Source: an uncultured Eubacteriales bacterium (GTDB taxonomy: Bacteria > Bacillota > Clostridia > Christensenellales > Aristaeellaceae). Taken from it: 64,000 nucleotides of DNA. Shown piece after piece: positions 25,205 to 32,694 of this stretch; position 1 is the stretch's first letter; every line of letters starts with the position of its first letter. Position numbers and translations under genes: made by a program. The notes below the pieces were generated by a model. That model was not told where the DNA came from. It was given only the letters and a program-made list of their open reading frames with translations, and searched no databases. The stretch covers positions 130,295 through 194,294 of the forward strand of contig UQNN01000003.1 of the NCBI GenBank assembly GCA_900542445.1. Reading direction: 5' to 3'.

Positions 25205-26287
25205 TCAGGGGTTGGTCGGCGGCAGCGTGGCTTCCGGCACAGGGGTGGCTGTCGCTTCCGGCGTGGGCGTCGCATCGCCGAAACCATAACCGGCGGTCGC
25301 GCCCGGCAGGGCGTCAACCAGCGTGATATCGGCGTTCTGTTCAGCCTCGGCCTGCGCTTTGGCTTCTTCCTCGGCGGCCTTCTGCGCGGCTTCCGCTTCA
25401 GCTTTGGCCTTTGCTTCGGCCTCTTCGCGCATGCGCTGCGCCTGCTGCACGGCGGCGGCGGTGACCGGCTGACGGCCGGATTCCATCACGCCGAGCGCCT
25501 GCTGCATCACGGCATAGGGGCAGTCGCTGGTCAGCGCCGTGTCGCGGTACGGGCTGGAAGAGGTGTGGCGGCCCTTGCGCAGTTCCACATGGGTGTAATG
25601 GGTGTTTGCGCCGCCGCTGATGTTGGTTTTGCCTTCTTTGGCAATCATGTCGCCCGCTTCGACGGTGTCGCCGCGGCGGACGATGCTGTTTTCGCAGTGC
25701 AGATAGAGCAGGGTGACGTCATATTCGGCGTTGTAGATGGCGACGGTGCCGTTCTTGTCCGCGCCGCGTGTCACTTCGCCGCCCAGAATCGCGTACAGCG
25801 GCGCGCCCTTGACGTTCACAAAGTCAATGCCCTCGTGAATGCCGGTGTAGCCCCAAACGCCCTTGCGATCCTTTTTGCGCTCGCAGTACTGGCCGTAGTA
25901 GAGCGCGGTTTCGCCCACGTCCGCGCCGTAGAGACGCTCGCGCATAGCGTCGGTGATATCCAGCACGATGGGCGCGATGGCCAGCGTGCCGCCTTCGTCG
26001 GTGACGAAGTATTCTTCCGGCACGGTGCTGTCAAACGGCGTCAGGCTGTATTCGCCGTGGTTGTAGGCGTACACGTTATCGAAATACGAGACTTTGCGCT
26101 CGCGGATGTAGCGGTACTGGCTGATGAAATAGCGGTATTTGGTCGTGACCGTCAGGTTATGCTGCGGCTCAGCTGTCGTTTCGGCCTGAACGGGGGCAGC
26201 CGCCGCTTCCGGCGTGCTCTCCGCATAAGCGCCCGTAGTCAGAAGCAGGCCCGTCAGAGCGAGCGCCGCGATCCATCTTTTTTTCAT
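25205..26287 (-). CDS. Secreted M23 (LytM) family peptidase-like protein
   Basis: A 360-residue exported protein with a signal peptide (MKKRWIAALALTGLLLTTGA, cut after about AYA). A LytM domain (about residues 155-275) contains GIHEGIDFVNVKGAPLYAI with the HxxxD zinc ligands and LLYLHCENSIVRRGDTVEAG. The final HxH motif reads HYTHVEL: the second histidine aligns but the position of the first holds tyrosine, so activity is uncertain. After the domain come an alanine/glutamate coiled coil (about 285-330) and a proline/threonine tail. CGGAGGG precedes the ATG at 26287. Likely role: cell wall remodelling or a non-catalytic regulator. Confidence 0.85.
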   Translation of the reverse strand: MKKRWIAALALTGLLLTTGAYAESTPEAAAAPVQAETTAEPQHNLTVTTKYRYFISQYRYIRERKVSYFDNVYAYNHGEYSLTPFDSTVPEEYFVTDEGGTLAIAPIVLDITDAMRERLYGADVGETALYYGQYCERKKDRKGVWGYTGIHEGIDFVNVKGAPLYAILGGEVTRGADKNGTVAIYNAEYDVTLLYLHCENSIVRRGDTVEAGDMIAKEGKTNISGGANTHYTHVELRKGRHTSSSPYRDTALTSDCPYAVMQQALGVMESGRQPVTAAAVQQAQRMREEAEAKAKAEAEAAQKAAEEEAKAQAEAEQNADITLVDALPGATAGYGFGDATPTPEATATPVPEATLPPTNP

Positions 26288-26352
26288 GGTATGCCCTCCG
26301 ATAATTCGGTTTTCCGCGCCACAAACGGGCACGTTGCCATTTTTCTCCTTTC

Positions 26353-26380
26353 ATTATACCAGAAGGCGATGAAAACTCAA
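26353..26380 (-). promoter_or_regulatory. Promoter of the M23 peptidase gene
   Basis: On the minus strand, TTGAGT (26380-26375), a 16-base spacer and TATAAT (26358-26353). Confidence 0.65.
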
Positions 26381-26494
26381 GCATTTTTTGCCAATTTTGG
26401 CTTGCGGACAGGGTGGATGGGCTTTGGATTCTTCCTTTTTCCACTGCTCTGTGCTATCATGAAGCCGAACGGATGAATGAAAAGGGGTTTACGT

Positions 26495-26956
26495 ATGAGA
26501 AAATTTGCGGCGTGGGCGCTGTGCGCGGCTTGGATGGTTTTTATTTTTATGATGTCCGCCATGCCGGGCGACGTTTCCGGCGAGCAGAGCGGCTTTGTCA
26601 CCGAGATGATTGAAAAGGCGCTGACCTTTGTGTTTGGCGCGCAGACGGCGGGGTGGATTCCCGTGGATGCGCTGGAGATGGTCGTGCGCAAATGCGCGCA
26701 CATGGGGGAATATGCGGTGCTCTTCTGGCTGTGGGCGCACGCGCTTTCCGTGAGCGGCGCAAAGCATCCGGCGCGGACGGCGCTGATCGTCTGCGCGGCC
26801 TATGCGGCCAGCGATGAATTTCATCAGTGTTTTTCCGACGGGCGAGGCCCAAGCCCCGTCGATGTGATGATCGACACCGTCGGCGCGGCGATTGCGCTTT
26901 TGCTGCGTGCGGCGGCGCTGCATATTCGGGAACGCGGGGAGGGGCAGAAACCATGA
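26495..26956 (+). CDS. VanZ family membrane protein
   Basis: A 153-residue protein with four hydrophobic segments. Characteristic VanZ residues: FMMSAMPGDVSGEQS near the start, KCAHMGEYAVLFWLWAHAL in the second helix pair, and YAASDEFHQCFSDGRGPSPV then DVMIDTVGAAIAL at the end. VanZ proteins are small membrane proteins associated with teicoplanin and lipoglycopeptide resistance; genomic copies usually have unknown roles. The ATG at 26495 has AAGGGG eight bases upstream. The stop overlaps the merR start (ATGA). Confidence 0.88.
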   Translation: MRKFAAWALCAAWMVFIFMMSAMPGDVSGEQSGFVTEMIEKALTFVFGAQTAGWIPVDALEMVVRKCAHMGEYAVLFWLWAHALSVSGAKHPARTALIVCAAYAASDEFHQCFSDGRGPSPVDVMIDTVGAAIALLLRAAALHIRERGEGQKP

Positions 26957-27741
26957 CGTTTTATAAAATCGGCGAGGTTGCGCGGCTGCTGGGGCTGACC
27001 ACGCAGGCGCTGCGCTTTTATGAACAGGAAGGCGTGGTCACCCCGAAAAAGAGCGAAAACGGCACGCGGTATTACGACGAAGATCAGCTGATTCTGCTGC
27101 TCTCGTTCAAGAAATACCGGCAGGCGGATTTTTCCGTGCAGGATATTGTGACCCATTTTAAAGACGACCACCTTTCCGGCCTGCGGGAACAGATTCTCGC
27201 CCAGCGGGAGGCGCTGCTCAAGCAGAGCGAGCTGCTGCGCAGACGGGCGGACGCGCTGGATGCTTTTGAGAAGCGGCTGGCTTATGCGCAGGCGCATCTG
27301 GATGAGCCGGCAATCTGCGACAGGCCGCCGCTTCGGCTGCTCAGACCGTCGCTCAGCGAGCTGAGCGCGGCGGACATGGAGAGCCGACGTTCTCTGGATG
27401 CTTTTATCGCCGCCATGCCGGATACGCGCATCAGCTTTGCCCGCGCGCTTGCGCCGAAGAGCGAAAAGCACTTCCGCCTGTGCGCGGATGAAGCGGCCTG
27501 TGCGGCGTGGGCTCTGCCGCTGGAACATACGGCGAGCCTGCCGTCGGCGCGGTGCGTGCGGGTGATTCACCGCTTTGCCTGCCAGCCGTGGGACGACGAG
27601 GCCGTGCCGGAAATCCTTGCGTGCGCGCAGAAGGCGGGGCATGCGGTGCGCGTGGACGGCGAGCTGTTCGGCCTGCATCTCGCGTCGGAGACAAGCGAAG
27701 GGAAAGTGTTTCTTTACGCGGCGGTCTATCTGCCGATTTAA
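26953..27741 (+). CDS. MerR family regulator with C-terminal effector-binding domain
   Basis: A 262-residue regulator. The MerR helix-turn-helix begins at once (MTFYKIGEVARLLGLTTQAL, then RFYEQEGVVTPKK), followed by a dimerisation coiled coil (about residues 75-115). The C-terminal domain (about 140-262, ending GKVFLYAAVYLPI) has the pattern of GyrI-like ligand-binding domains, as in multidrug-binding BmrR-type regulators. It overlaps the VanZ gene by four bases, so translation is coupled and VanZ is the best candidate target or partner. Confidence 0.87.
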   Translation: MTFYKIGEVARLLGLTTQALRFYEQEGVVTPKKSENGTRYYDEDQLILLLSFKKYRQADFSVQDIVTHFKDDHLSGLREQILAQREALLKQSELLRRRADALDAFEKRLAYAQAHLDEPAICDRPPLRLLRPSLSELSAADMESRRSLDAFIAAMPDTRISFARALAPKSEKHFRLCADEAACAAWALPLEHTASLPSARCVRVIHRFACQPWDDEAVPEILACAQKAGHAVRVDGELFGLHLASETSEGKVFLYAAVYLPI

Positions 27742-27751
27742 TCGCAAATTC

Positions 27752-27807
27752 AAACGCTTCTTTCACGATGAAATAAATTTTTTCGCGTGAAGGAAGCGCT
27801 TTTTTAT
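27752..27807 (+). terminator. Terminator of vanZ-merR
   Basis: AAACGCTTC-TTTCACG pairs with CGTGAA-GGAAGCG, followed by a run of T. Confidence 0.85.
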
Positions 27808-27849
27808 GTTTTTTGAAGTTTTTTTCACGAAATTTGATATGACTACTTG

Positions 27850-27877
27850 TATCTAAAGCCTCTTTATGCTGTATAAT
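27850..27877 (+). promoter_or_regulatory. Probable promoter of the flavoprotein reductase gene
   Basis: A consensus TATAAT (27872-27877) lies 49 bases before the ATG. The best -35 candidate, TTGTAT, is 19 bases away and so imperfectly spaced. Confidence 0.5.
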
Positions 27878-27926
27878 GCCATCCGTCGCCCGATTTCGGG
27901 CAAAGGAAGAAAAAGGAGAAATACCC

Positions 27927-29807
27927 ATGAAAAAGCTCACAGCAGCCCTTCTGGTGTTCCTCATGATGGTGATGACCGGCGCGATGGCGCTGGCTTACAC
28001 CGAGGGCACTTACACCGCTACTGCGCAGGGCAACAACGGCCCTGTGACCGTCTCTGTGACGTTCAGCGCGGACGCGATCACCGACGTGACCGTCGTTGAG
28101 CACAGCGAGACCGCCGGCCTGTCCGATCGTCCGATCGCGGAGATCCCGGCCGCCATCGTGGAAAACCAGTCCCTCGCGGTGGATACTGTGTCCGGCGCGA
28201 CCAATTCCTCCAACGCCATCCTGACCGCCGTTGCGGACTGCGTGGCGCAGGCGGGCGGCGACGTGGAAGCGCTCAAGGCCGTCGCGGTGGAGAAGGCGCC
28301 CGTTGAAGATGTGGAAGCGACGTATGACGTCGTCGTGCTCGGCGGCGGCGGCGCGGGTCTGACCGCGTCCATCACCGCGGCCCAGAACGGCGCGAAGGTC
28401 ATCCTCGTGGAGAAGGCCGGTTCCCTCGGCGGCAACACGCTGATTGCGGGCCAGGGCTTCAACGCCTGCGATCCGGAGCGTCAGGCCAACACCGAGATGA
28501 GCGAAGCGCTCCTCGGCCAGCTGAAGAGCTACCTTGATCTCGATCCGGCCGACTTCGGCGCGTTCGCCGAGGTGCTGGAGACCGTCAAGGGCCAGATCAA
28601 CGACTACATTGCCAGCGGTTCCACCACCCTGTTCGATTCTCCGGAACTGCACATGCTCCATACCTACATGGGCGGCAAGCGCACCGGCCTGGACGGAACC
28701 GTCATCGAGCCGGATCTGGAGCTGGCCCGCACCTTCGCCACCAATGCGCTGGACGCGCTGGAGTGGGCGGAGAGCATCGGCGCGCAGTGGAACGACACCA
28801 CCTCCACCATTCTGGGTGCAATGTGGCCGCGCTCCCACGGTCTGGCCAACGGCAACGTCATCACCATCCTCACCGACGCGGCCAAGGCCAACGGCGTTGA
28901 GATCGTGACCGATACTCGCGCCAACGAGCTGATCGTTGAGAACGGCAAGGTTGTCGGCGTGAAGGCCACCACCTCCGAAGGCGCGAACGTCACCCTGCAC
29001 GCCAACAGCGGCGTGGTGCTGGCGACCGGCGGCTTCTCCGCCAATGCGCCGATGGTTGTGGAATACAACAACTACTGGCCGGGCCTGTCCGATACCATGC
29101 CCTCCACCAACGCCCCGACGATCACCGGCGACGGCATCGTGATGGCGAAGGCGGTCGGCGCGGATCTGGTCGGCATGGGCTTTGCCCAGCTGATGCCCTC
29201 TTCCCATCCGGTGGACGGCTCCCTGTTCAGCGGCATCTGGGGCAGCGCCGAAACGCAGGTCTTCGTCAATAAGGAAGGCAAGCGCTACGTGAACGAGTAC
29301 GCCGAGCGCGACGTGCTCTCCAAGGCCGCGCTGGCGCAGACCGACGGCATCTTCTACATCATCTGCGATAACAAGATCGCCAAGAACGCCGACGTCGCGG
29401 GCATGGAAGCCAAGGGCAACGTCGTCGTGGCCGATACCCTCGAAGAGCTGGCCGAGAAGCTCGGCATTCCGGCCGATACCTTCGTGGAGACCATCGAGCG
29501 CTACAACTCCTTCGTTGACGCGCAGAAGGACGACGACTTCGGCAAGCCGCTCTTCGGCGAGAAGATCGACGAAGCGCCGTTCGTCGCCACCCCGCGTTCT
29601 CCCTCGCTGCATCACACCATGGGCGGCGTGAAGATCGATACGAACACCCACGTCATCTCCACCGAGGGCAACGTGATCGACGGCCTGTACGCGGCCGGCG
29701 AGGTCACGGGCGGCCTGCACGCGGGCAACCGCCTCGGCGGCAACGCCATGACCGACTTCCTGGTCTTTGGCCGTATTGCCGGCGAGAATGCCGCGAAGGC
29801 GGAGTAA
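27927..29807 (+). CDS. Secreted FMN- and FAD-dependent fumarate reductase-like flavoprotein
   Basis: A 626-residue exported protein. Signal peptide at residues 1-23. An FMN-binding domain (about 25-110) has the flavinylation motif DTVSGATNSS, with Thr92 as the expected site of covalent FMN attachment by ApbE. An FAD-binding domain of the fumarate reductase/succinate dehydrogenase flavoprotein superfamily begins at VVVLGGGGAGL (about 135-145) and ends GGLHAGNRLGGNAMTDFLVF. Related extracellular reductases use fumarate, urocanate or cinnamates as electron acceptors. AAAGGAG precedes the ATG at 27927. No ApbE, Ndh2 or quinone gene is adjacent, so the electron donor is unknown. Transcribed alone. 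Confidence 0.92.
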   Translation: MKKLTAALLVFLMMVMTGAMALAYTEGTYTATAQGNNGPVTVSVTFSADAITDVTVVEHSETAGLSDRPIAEIPAAIVENQSLAVDTVSGATNSSNAILTAVADCVAQAGGDVEALKAVAVEKAPVEDVEATYDVVVLGGGGAGLTASITAAQNGAKVILVEKAGSLGGNTLIAGQGFNACDPERQANTEMSEALLGQLKSYLDLDPADFGAFAEVLETVKGQINDYIASGSTTLFDSPELHMLHTYMGGKRTGLDGTVIEPDLELARTFATNALDALEWAESIGAQWNDTTSTILGAMWPRSHGLANGNVITILTDAAKANGVEIVTDTRANELIVENGKVVGVKATTSEGANVTLHANSGVVLATGGFSANAPMVVEYNNYWPGLSDTMPSTNAPTITGDGIVMAKAVGADLVGMGFAQLMPSSHPVDGSLFSGIWGSAETQVFVNKEGKRYVNEYAERDVLSKAALAQTDGIFYIICDNKIAKNADVAGMEAKGNVVVADTLEELAEKLGIPADTFVETIERYNSFVDAQKDDDFGKPLFGEKIDEAPFVATPRSPSLHHTMGGVKIDTNTHVISTEGNVIDGLYAAGEVTGGLHAGNRLGGNAMTDFLVFGRIAGENAAKAE

Positions 29808-29822
29808 TTTCTCCTTTTGAAA

Positions 29823-29855
29823 GACGCATGTCCGACGGGCATGCGCCTTTTTTTC
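29823..29855 (+). terminator. Terminator of the flavoprotein reductase gene
   Basis: GACGCATGTCC pairs with GGGCATGCGCC, followed by seven T bases. Confidence 0.85.
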
Positions 29856-29944
29856 AAATCATCAGAAAACTGCATAAAGACTGCCCGCGCGCATAGGGCT
29901 TTGAAGCTTTACGGACTGCGGCGCACGACAGACCGCAAAAAGAA

Positions 29945-29973
29945 TTGCCAAAACGTCTCAAATGCGCTATAAT
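29945..29973 (+). promoter_or_regulatory. Promoter of the DapF-fold racemase gene
   Basis: TTGCCA (29945-29950), a 17-base spacer and TATAAT (29968-29973), 39 bases before the ATG. Confidence 0.8.
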
Positions 29974-30011
29974 GCTTTACAACGTTAAAGCAAAAGAAAG
30001 GGAATCCCGCC

Positions 30012-30785
30012 ATGATGATCCGCTATATCCCTGCCGATCCAGCCGGCAACTTGACGGCCATCGTTCTTTCGCCCATTGCGGCTCAAGATCGCGCGAAAAT
30101 CGCTGCGGAGATGATGGCGCGCTGTCCAGAAGGATTTGAACAGGTCGGTTTTGCGGATGAGACGTCTCTGACGGGCGATTTGCCAACGCTTTGCATGATG
30201 GGCGGCGAGTTCTGCGGCAACGCGACGCGCGCGTTTGCCTGCTACGCGGCTAAGGTGCGCGGGCGGGGTGAAATGCGGCTCGCCGTATCGGTCAGCGGCG
30301 CGCGGGAACCCGTGCCCGTGGCAGTCGATTTGCGGCAGAACCGCGCTTATGCGCAAATGCCTCTGCCGTATGCGCTTGAATGGATTTCAGTGAATAAACA
30401 GAAAATCCCGCTGGTGCGCATGGAGGGCATCGACCATGCGCTTCTGCTGGATGCCGCGCCGTCGCCCGAAGCGGCGGAACGCGTGCTGGCGGCCATGCCG
30501 AAGCAGGACGCGCGGGGCGTTTTGTTTGTGCAGGGCGGAAAAATGACCCCGCTGGTCGAGGTTGCCGCGACGGGCACGCGCGTGTGGGAGAGCAGCTGCG
30601 GCTCCGGCACGGTTGCGCTGGCGTGGTATCTGGCGCAAAATCTTGCGGACGGCATGCACGCCTTTGCCTTTGATGAGCCGGGCGGGCGGCTGGAGGCCCG
30701 CGTCGCCATGCGGGCGGGGCGCGCCGCGCAGATTGAGATGGGCGGCGCGGTGAAGCTGGGCGAAGAGGCAGAAATTGAGCTGTAA
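30012..30785 (+). CDS. DapF-fold amino acid racemase/epimerase (histidine racemase CntK-like)
   Basis: A 257-residue cofactor-independent two-cysteine racemase. Both catalytic cysteines are in place: Cys68 in MGGEFCGNATRAF and Cys196 in ESSCGSGTVALA. True diaminopimelate epimerases carry NCGNGxRC and CGTGxxA versions of these motifs and about 275 residues. The variants here (CGNATRAF, CGSGTVA) are closer to the CntK/histidine racemase branch, which supplies D-histidine for staphylopine-type metallophores. No metallophore synthase is adjacent, so the substrate stays open. It has its own promoter, and an independent promoter for the next transcript follows directly. Confidence 0.75.
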   Translation: MMIRYIPADPAGNLTAIVLSPIAAQDRAKIAAEMMARCPEGFEQVGFADETSLTGDLPTLCMMGGEFCGNATRAFACYAAKVRGRGEMRLAVSVSGAREPVPVAVDLRQNRAYAQMPLPYALEWISVNKQKIPLVRMEGIDHALLLDAAPSPEAAERVLAAMPKQDARGVLFVQGGKMTPLVEVAATGTRVWESSCGSGTVALAWYLAQNLADGMHAFAFDEPGGRLEARVAMRAGRAAQIEMGGAVKLGEEAEIEL

Positions 30786-30801
30786 AAACAAAAGCCGCTC
30801 C

Positions 30802-30830
30802 TTGACGGGCGGTCGGAAAGATGCTAAAAT
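30802..30830 (+). promoter_or_regulatory. Strong promoter of the ECF leader RNA/operon
   Basis: TTGACG (30802-30807), a 17-base spacer and TAAAAT (30825-30830), placing the start near 30837. Confidence 0.85.
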
Positions 30831-30836
30831 GTAGAC

Positions 30837-30946
30837 AAGTAGGGGACAGCCTACAGGGTGGAAAACCACCGCGACAAATTGAGTCAGGCTAAAAGCCCAA
30901 CAAAACCGCCAAGCAGCCGTAATCTGCGAGGCGGTTTATTTTTTTC
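30837..30946 (+). ncRNA. Candidate structured leader RNA or small RNA ending in a terminator
   Basis: Consecutive stems are visible: 30839-30854 (GTAGG/CCTAC), 30857-30870 (GGTGG, loop AAAA, CCACC), 30887-30897 (GGCT/AGCC) and a two-part terminator at 30903-30937 (AAACCGCC/GGCGGTTT with inner GCAG/CTGC) followed by ATTTTTTT. A consensus promoter sits directly upstream. The layout is that of a riboswitch or attenuator controlling the downstream ECF sigma gene, or of a free small RNA of about 110 bases. I could not match it to a known class. Confidence 0.6.
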
Positions 30947-31043
30947 TCGTGCAACAAAACGCCCCTTTCCTGCCGTCTATACAGATGAAACACAGGAAAA
31001 CCGTTCGGCGGACGCGTCGGGCGAAGAAAGAGAGGGATTCCCT

Positions 31044-31544
31044 TTGATTAGCCCCAAGCAGGCGTGGACGGCGGAAGCGCTGATCGACGCCTACGGCGAC
31101 GAGCTGCTTCGGCTGTGCCTGCTCTATTTAGGCGACAGGCAGCTTGCCGAGGACGCGTTTCAGGAAACGATGGTGAAGGCGTGGCGCGCACTGCCGGATT
31201 TTCGCGGGGAGAGCGGCGCAAAGACGTGGCTGTTCCACATCGCGGTGAATACCTGCCGCGATATGCTCCGAAGCGGCTGGATGCGGATGCGCAAAAGCAG
31301 CGTGCCGCTGGAGGTCATGCCGGAGCTGGCCGGGCAGGAGGACGGGCATCTGCGGGAGCTGACCGCTTCCGTGCTGGCCCTGCCGGGCAAATACCGCGAA
31401 ATCATCGTGCTCTTTTACTATAAACAGATGAAAATCCGAGAAATCGCCGAAGCGCTGCATATGCCGACGGCTTCCGTATCCAGTCGGCTGCGCCGCGCGA
31501 GGGCGATGCTGAAGATTGACATGGAAGGGGGAAAGGACGCATGA
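31044..31544 (+). CDS. ECF-type RNA polymerase sigma factor
   Basis: A 166-residue sigma-70 family protein of the extracytoplasmic function group. Region 2 contains LYLGDRQLAEDAFQETMVKA; region 4 contains LPGKYREIIVLFYYKQMKIR then EIAEALHMPTASVSSRLRRA. The TTG at 31044 is chosen because GAGAGG is eight bases upstream and it gives a normal ECF length; the frame is open to 30858, but that part runs through the leader RNA and its terminator. The stop overlaps the start of the next gene (ATGA), which encodes the likely anti-sigma factor. Confidence 0.88.
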   Translation: MISPKQAWTAEALIDAYGDELLRLCLLYLGDRQLAEDAFQETMVKAWRALPDFRGESGAKTWLFHIAVNTCRDMLRSGWMRMRKSSVPLEVMPELAGQEDGHLRELTASVLALPGKYREIIVLFYYKQMKIREIAEALHMPTASVSSRLRRARAMLKIDMEGGKDA

Positions 31545-32692
31545 AAGAAAGCCAAATTTCGGATGCGCTGCGCGAGTCGATGAACGCCGTGCGCCTCTCC
31601 CCGGCGCTGCGCGCCAGGGCGCTTTGCGCGATGCGCGGCAGCGAGGAAAGGAGACCGAAAATGAAACGTAAATTTTCCGCGGCGCTGGCGTTTGCGCTGG
31701 TCGGCGTGTTGGTTGTGGCCGTCGCGCTGGCGGTGGCCAACCGCAAGGGTGTGCTCGATTTTCTCAGTTATCCGGAAGCGACGCTTCCCGAAAACGCCGG
31801 CGACTATGTGCAGACGGATATTGCGTCGGACGAGCGGGACGGTCTGCATGCCGTGGTGCGAGAAGTCGTTTACGACGGCCACAGGCTGTGGGCGACGGTG
31901 GATATCAACATGGACGGCGAAAAGCCGCTGCTTACGGGTCTTGATTACGGCTTGGACGACGAGGAAAAATGGGCGTGGCTGAGACACGATGAAAGCGAGA
32001 CGGACGATCGATCCATTCTGGAGGTCTATCGAGAGGAAGGCTATACGGACGCATACGATATCGTGGCCTTTGTCTATGACGAAGACGACGAGAAGAATAC
32101 GTCCTGCGAAGTCCATTTGCAGGACGACGGAACGCTGACGTTTTACGAATCCCTCGTGTTTGAACAGGAAAAGGCGGAACGCGAAATCACGGTGTCCGTC
32201 CGGGCGTTCAAGTATGAGGAAAAAGACGGCAGGATGAACCTGAACCAGAAACCGATGGCGGAATTGAAGCTCCATTTCACGGCGAAAGCATCCGCCGTAG
32301 ATGATGAGGAAACGATCGTCAGCGTCGAGCCTGTCGAATACGAGAGCATCGGCGTTCGGGTTGATCGGGTGACGATGACGGCCAAGCCGCTGGAAATGGA
32401 TTATGCCATCGAATACACCGTTGTGGACGCTGAAAAATTTGCGCAGACGGACGACGGCCTCTGGTTTGAATTCATCGACCCGAACAGCACGGAGACCGAG
32501 CCCTACGCGCAAAGGCTGAAGGACGGATTCTCCAGAAGGGGCGAGGTCACACCGATGGATGACACGCATTATCGCCAGACGGGAACGCTTTCGCTCGACG
32601 AAAAGGCCGACTGCTACACCCTCCGCGCGTATGAGTGCTGGGAAAAGCGGCGGTTTGATACGCATGAAATTCGGATGAAGAAGGAGGAATGA
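31541..32692 (+). CDS. Membrane-anchored anti-sigma-like protein (DUF4179-type)
   Basis: A 383-residue protein. A short cytoplasmic N-terminus (residues 1-44) precedes one membrane helix (about 47-66) and a large extracytoplasmic beta-rich domain. This layout, and the four-base overlap with the ECF sigma gene, is typical of clostridial anti-sigma factors with DUF4179-like sensor domains. No zinc-binding HxxxCxxC motif is seen in the N-terminus. It would hold the sigma factor at the membrane until an envelope signal. Family assignment is by architecture. Confidence 0.75.
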   Translation: MKESQISDALRESMNAVRLSPALRARALCAMRGSEERRPKMKRKFSAALAFALVGVLVVAVALAVANRKGVLDFLSYPEATLPENAGDYVQTDIASDERDGLHAVVREVVYDGHRLWATVDINMDGEKPLLTGLDYGLDDEEKWAWLRHDESETDDRSILEVYREEGYTDAYDIVAFVYDEDDEKNTSCEVHLQDDGTLTFYESLVFEQEKAEREITVSVRAFKYEEKDGRMNLNQKPMAELKLHFTAKASAVDDEETIVSVEPVEYESIGVRVDRVTMTAKPLEMDYAIEYTVVDAEKFAQTDDGLWFEFIDPNSTETEPYAQRLKDGFSRRGEVTPMDDTHYRQTGTLSLDEKADCYTLRAYECWEKRRFDTHEIRMKKEE

Positions 32693-32694
32693 GC

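Noticed and set aside
30858..31043. Longer ECF sigma reading frame starting at an ATG at 30858
   Set aside because: This part overlaps the leader RNA and terminator and encodes a basic stretch unlike sigma factors; the TTG at 31044 has a ribosome-binding site and gives the normal length.
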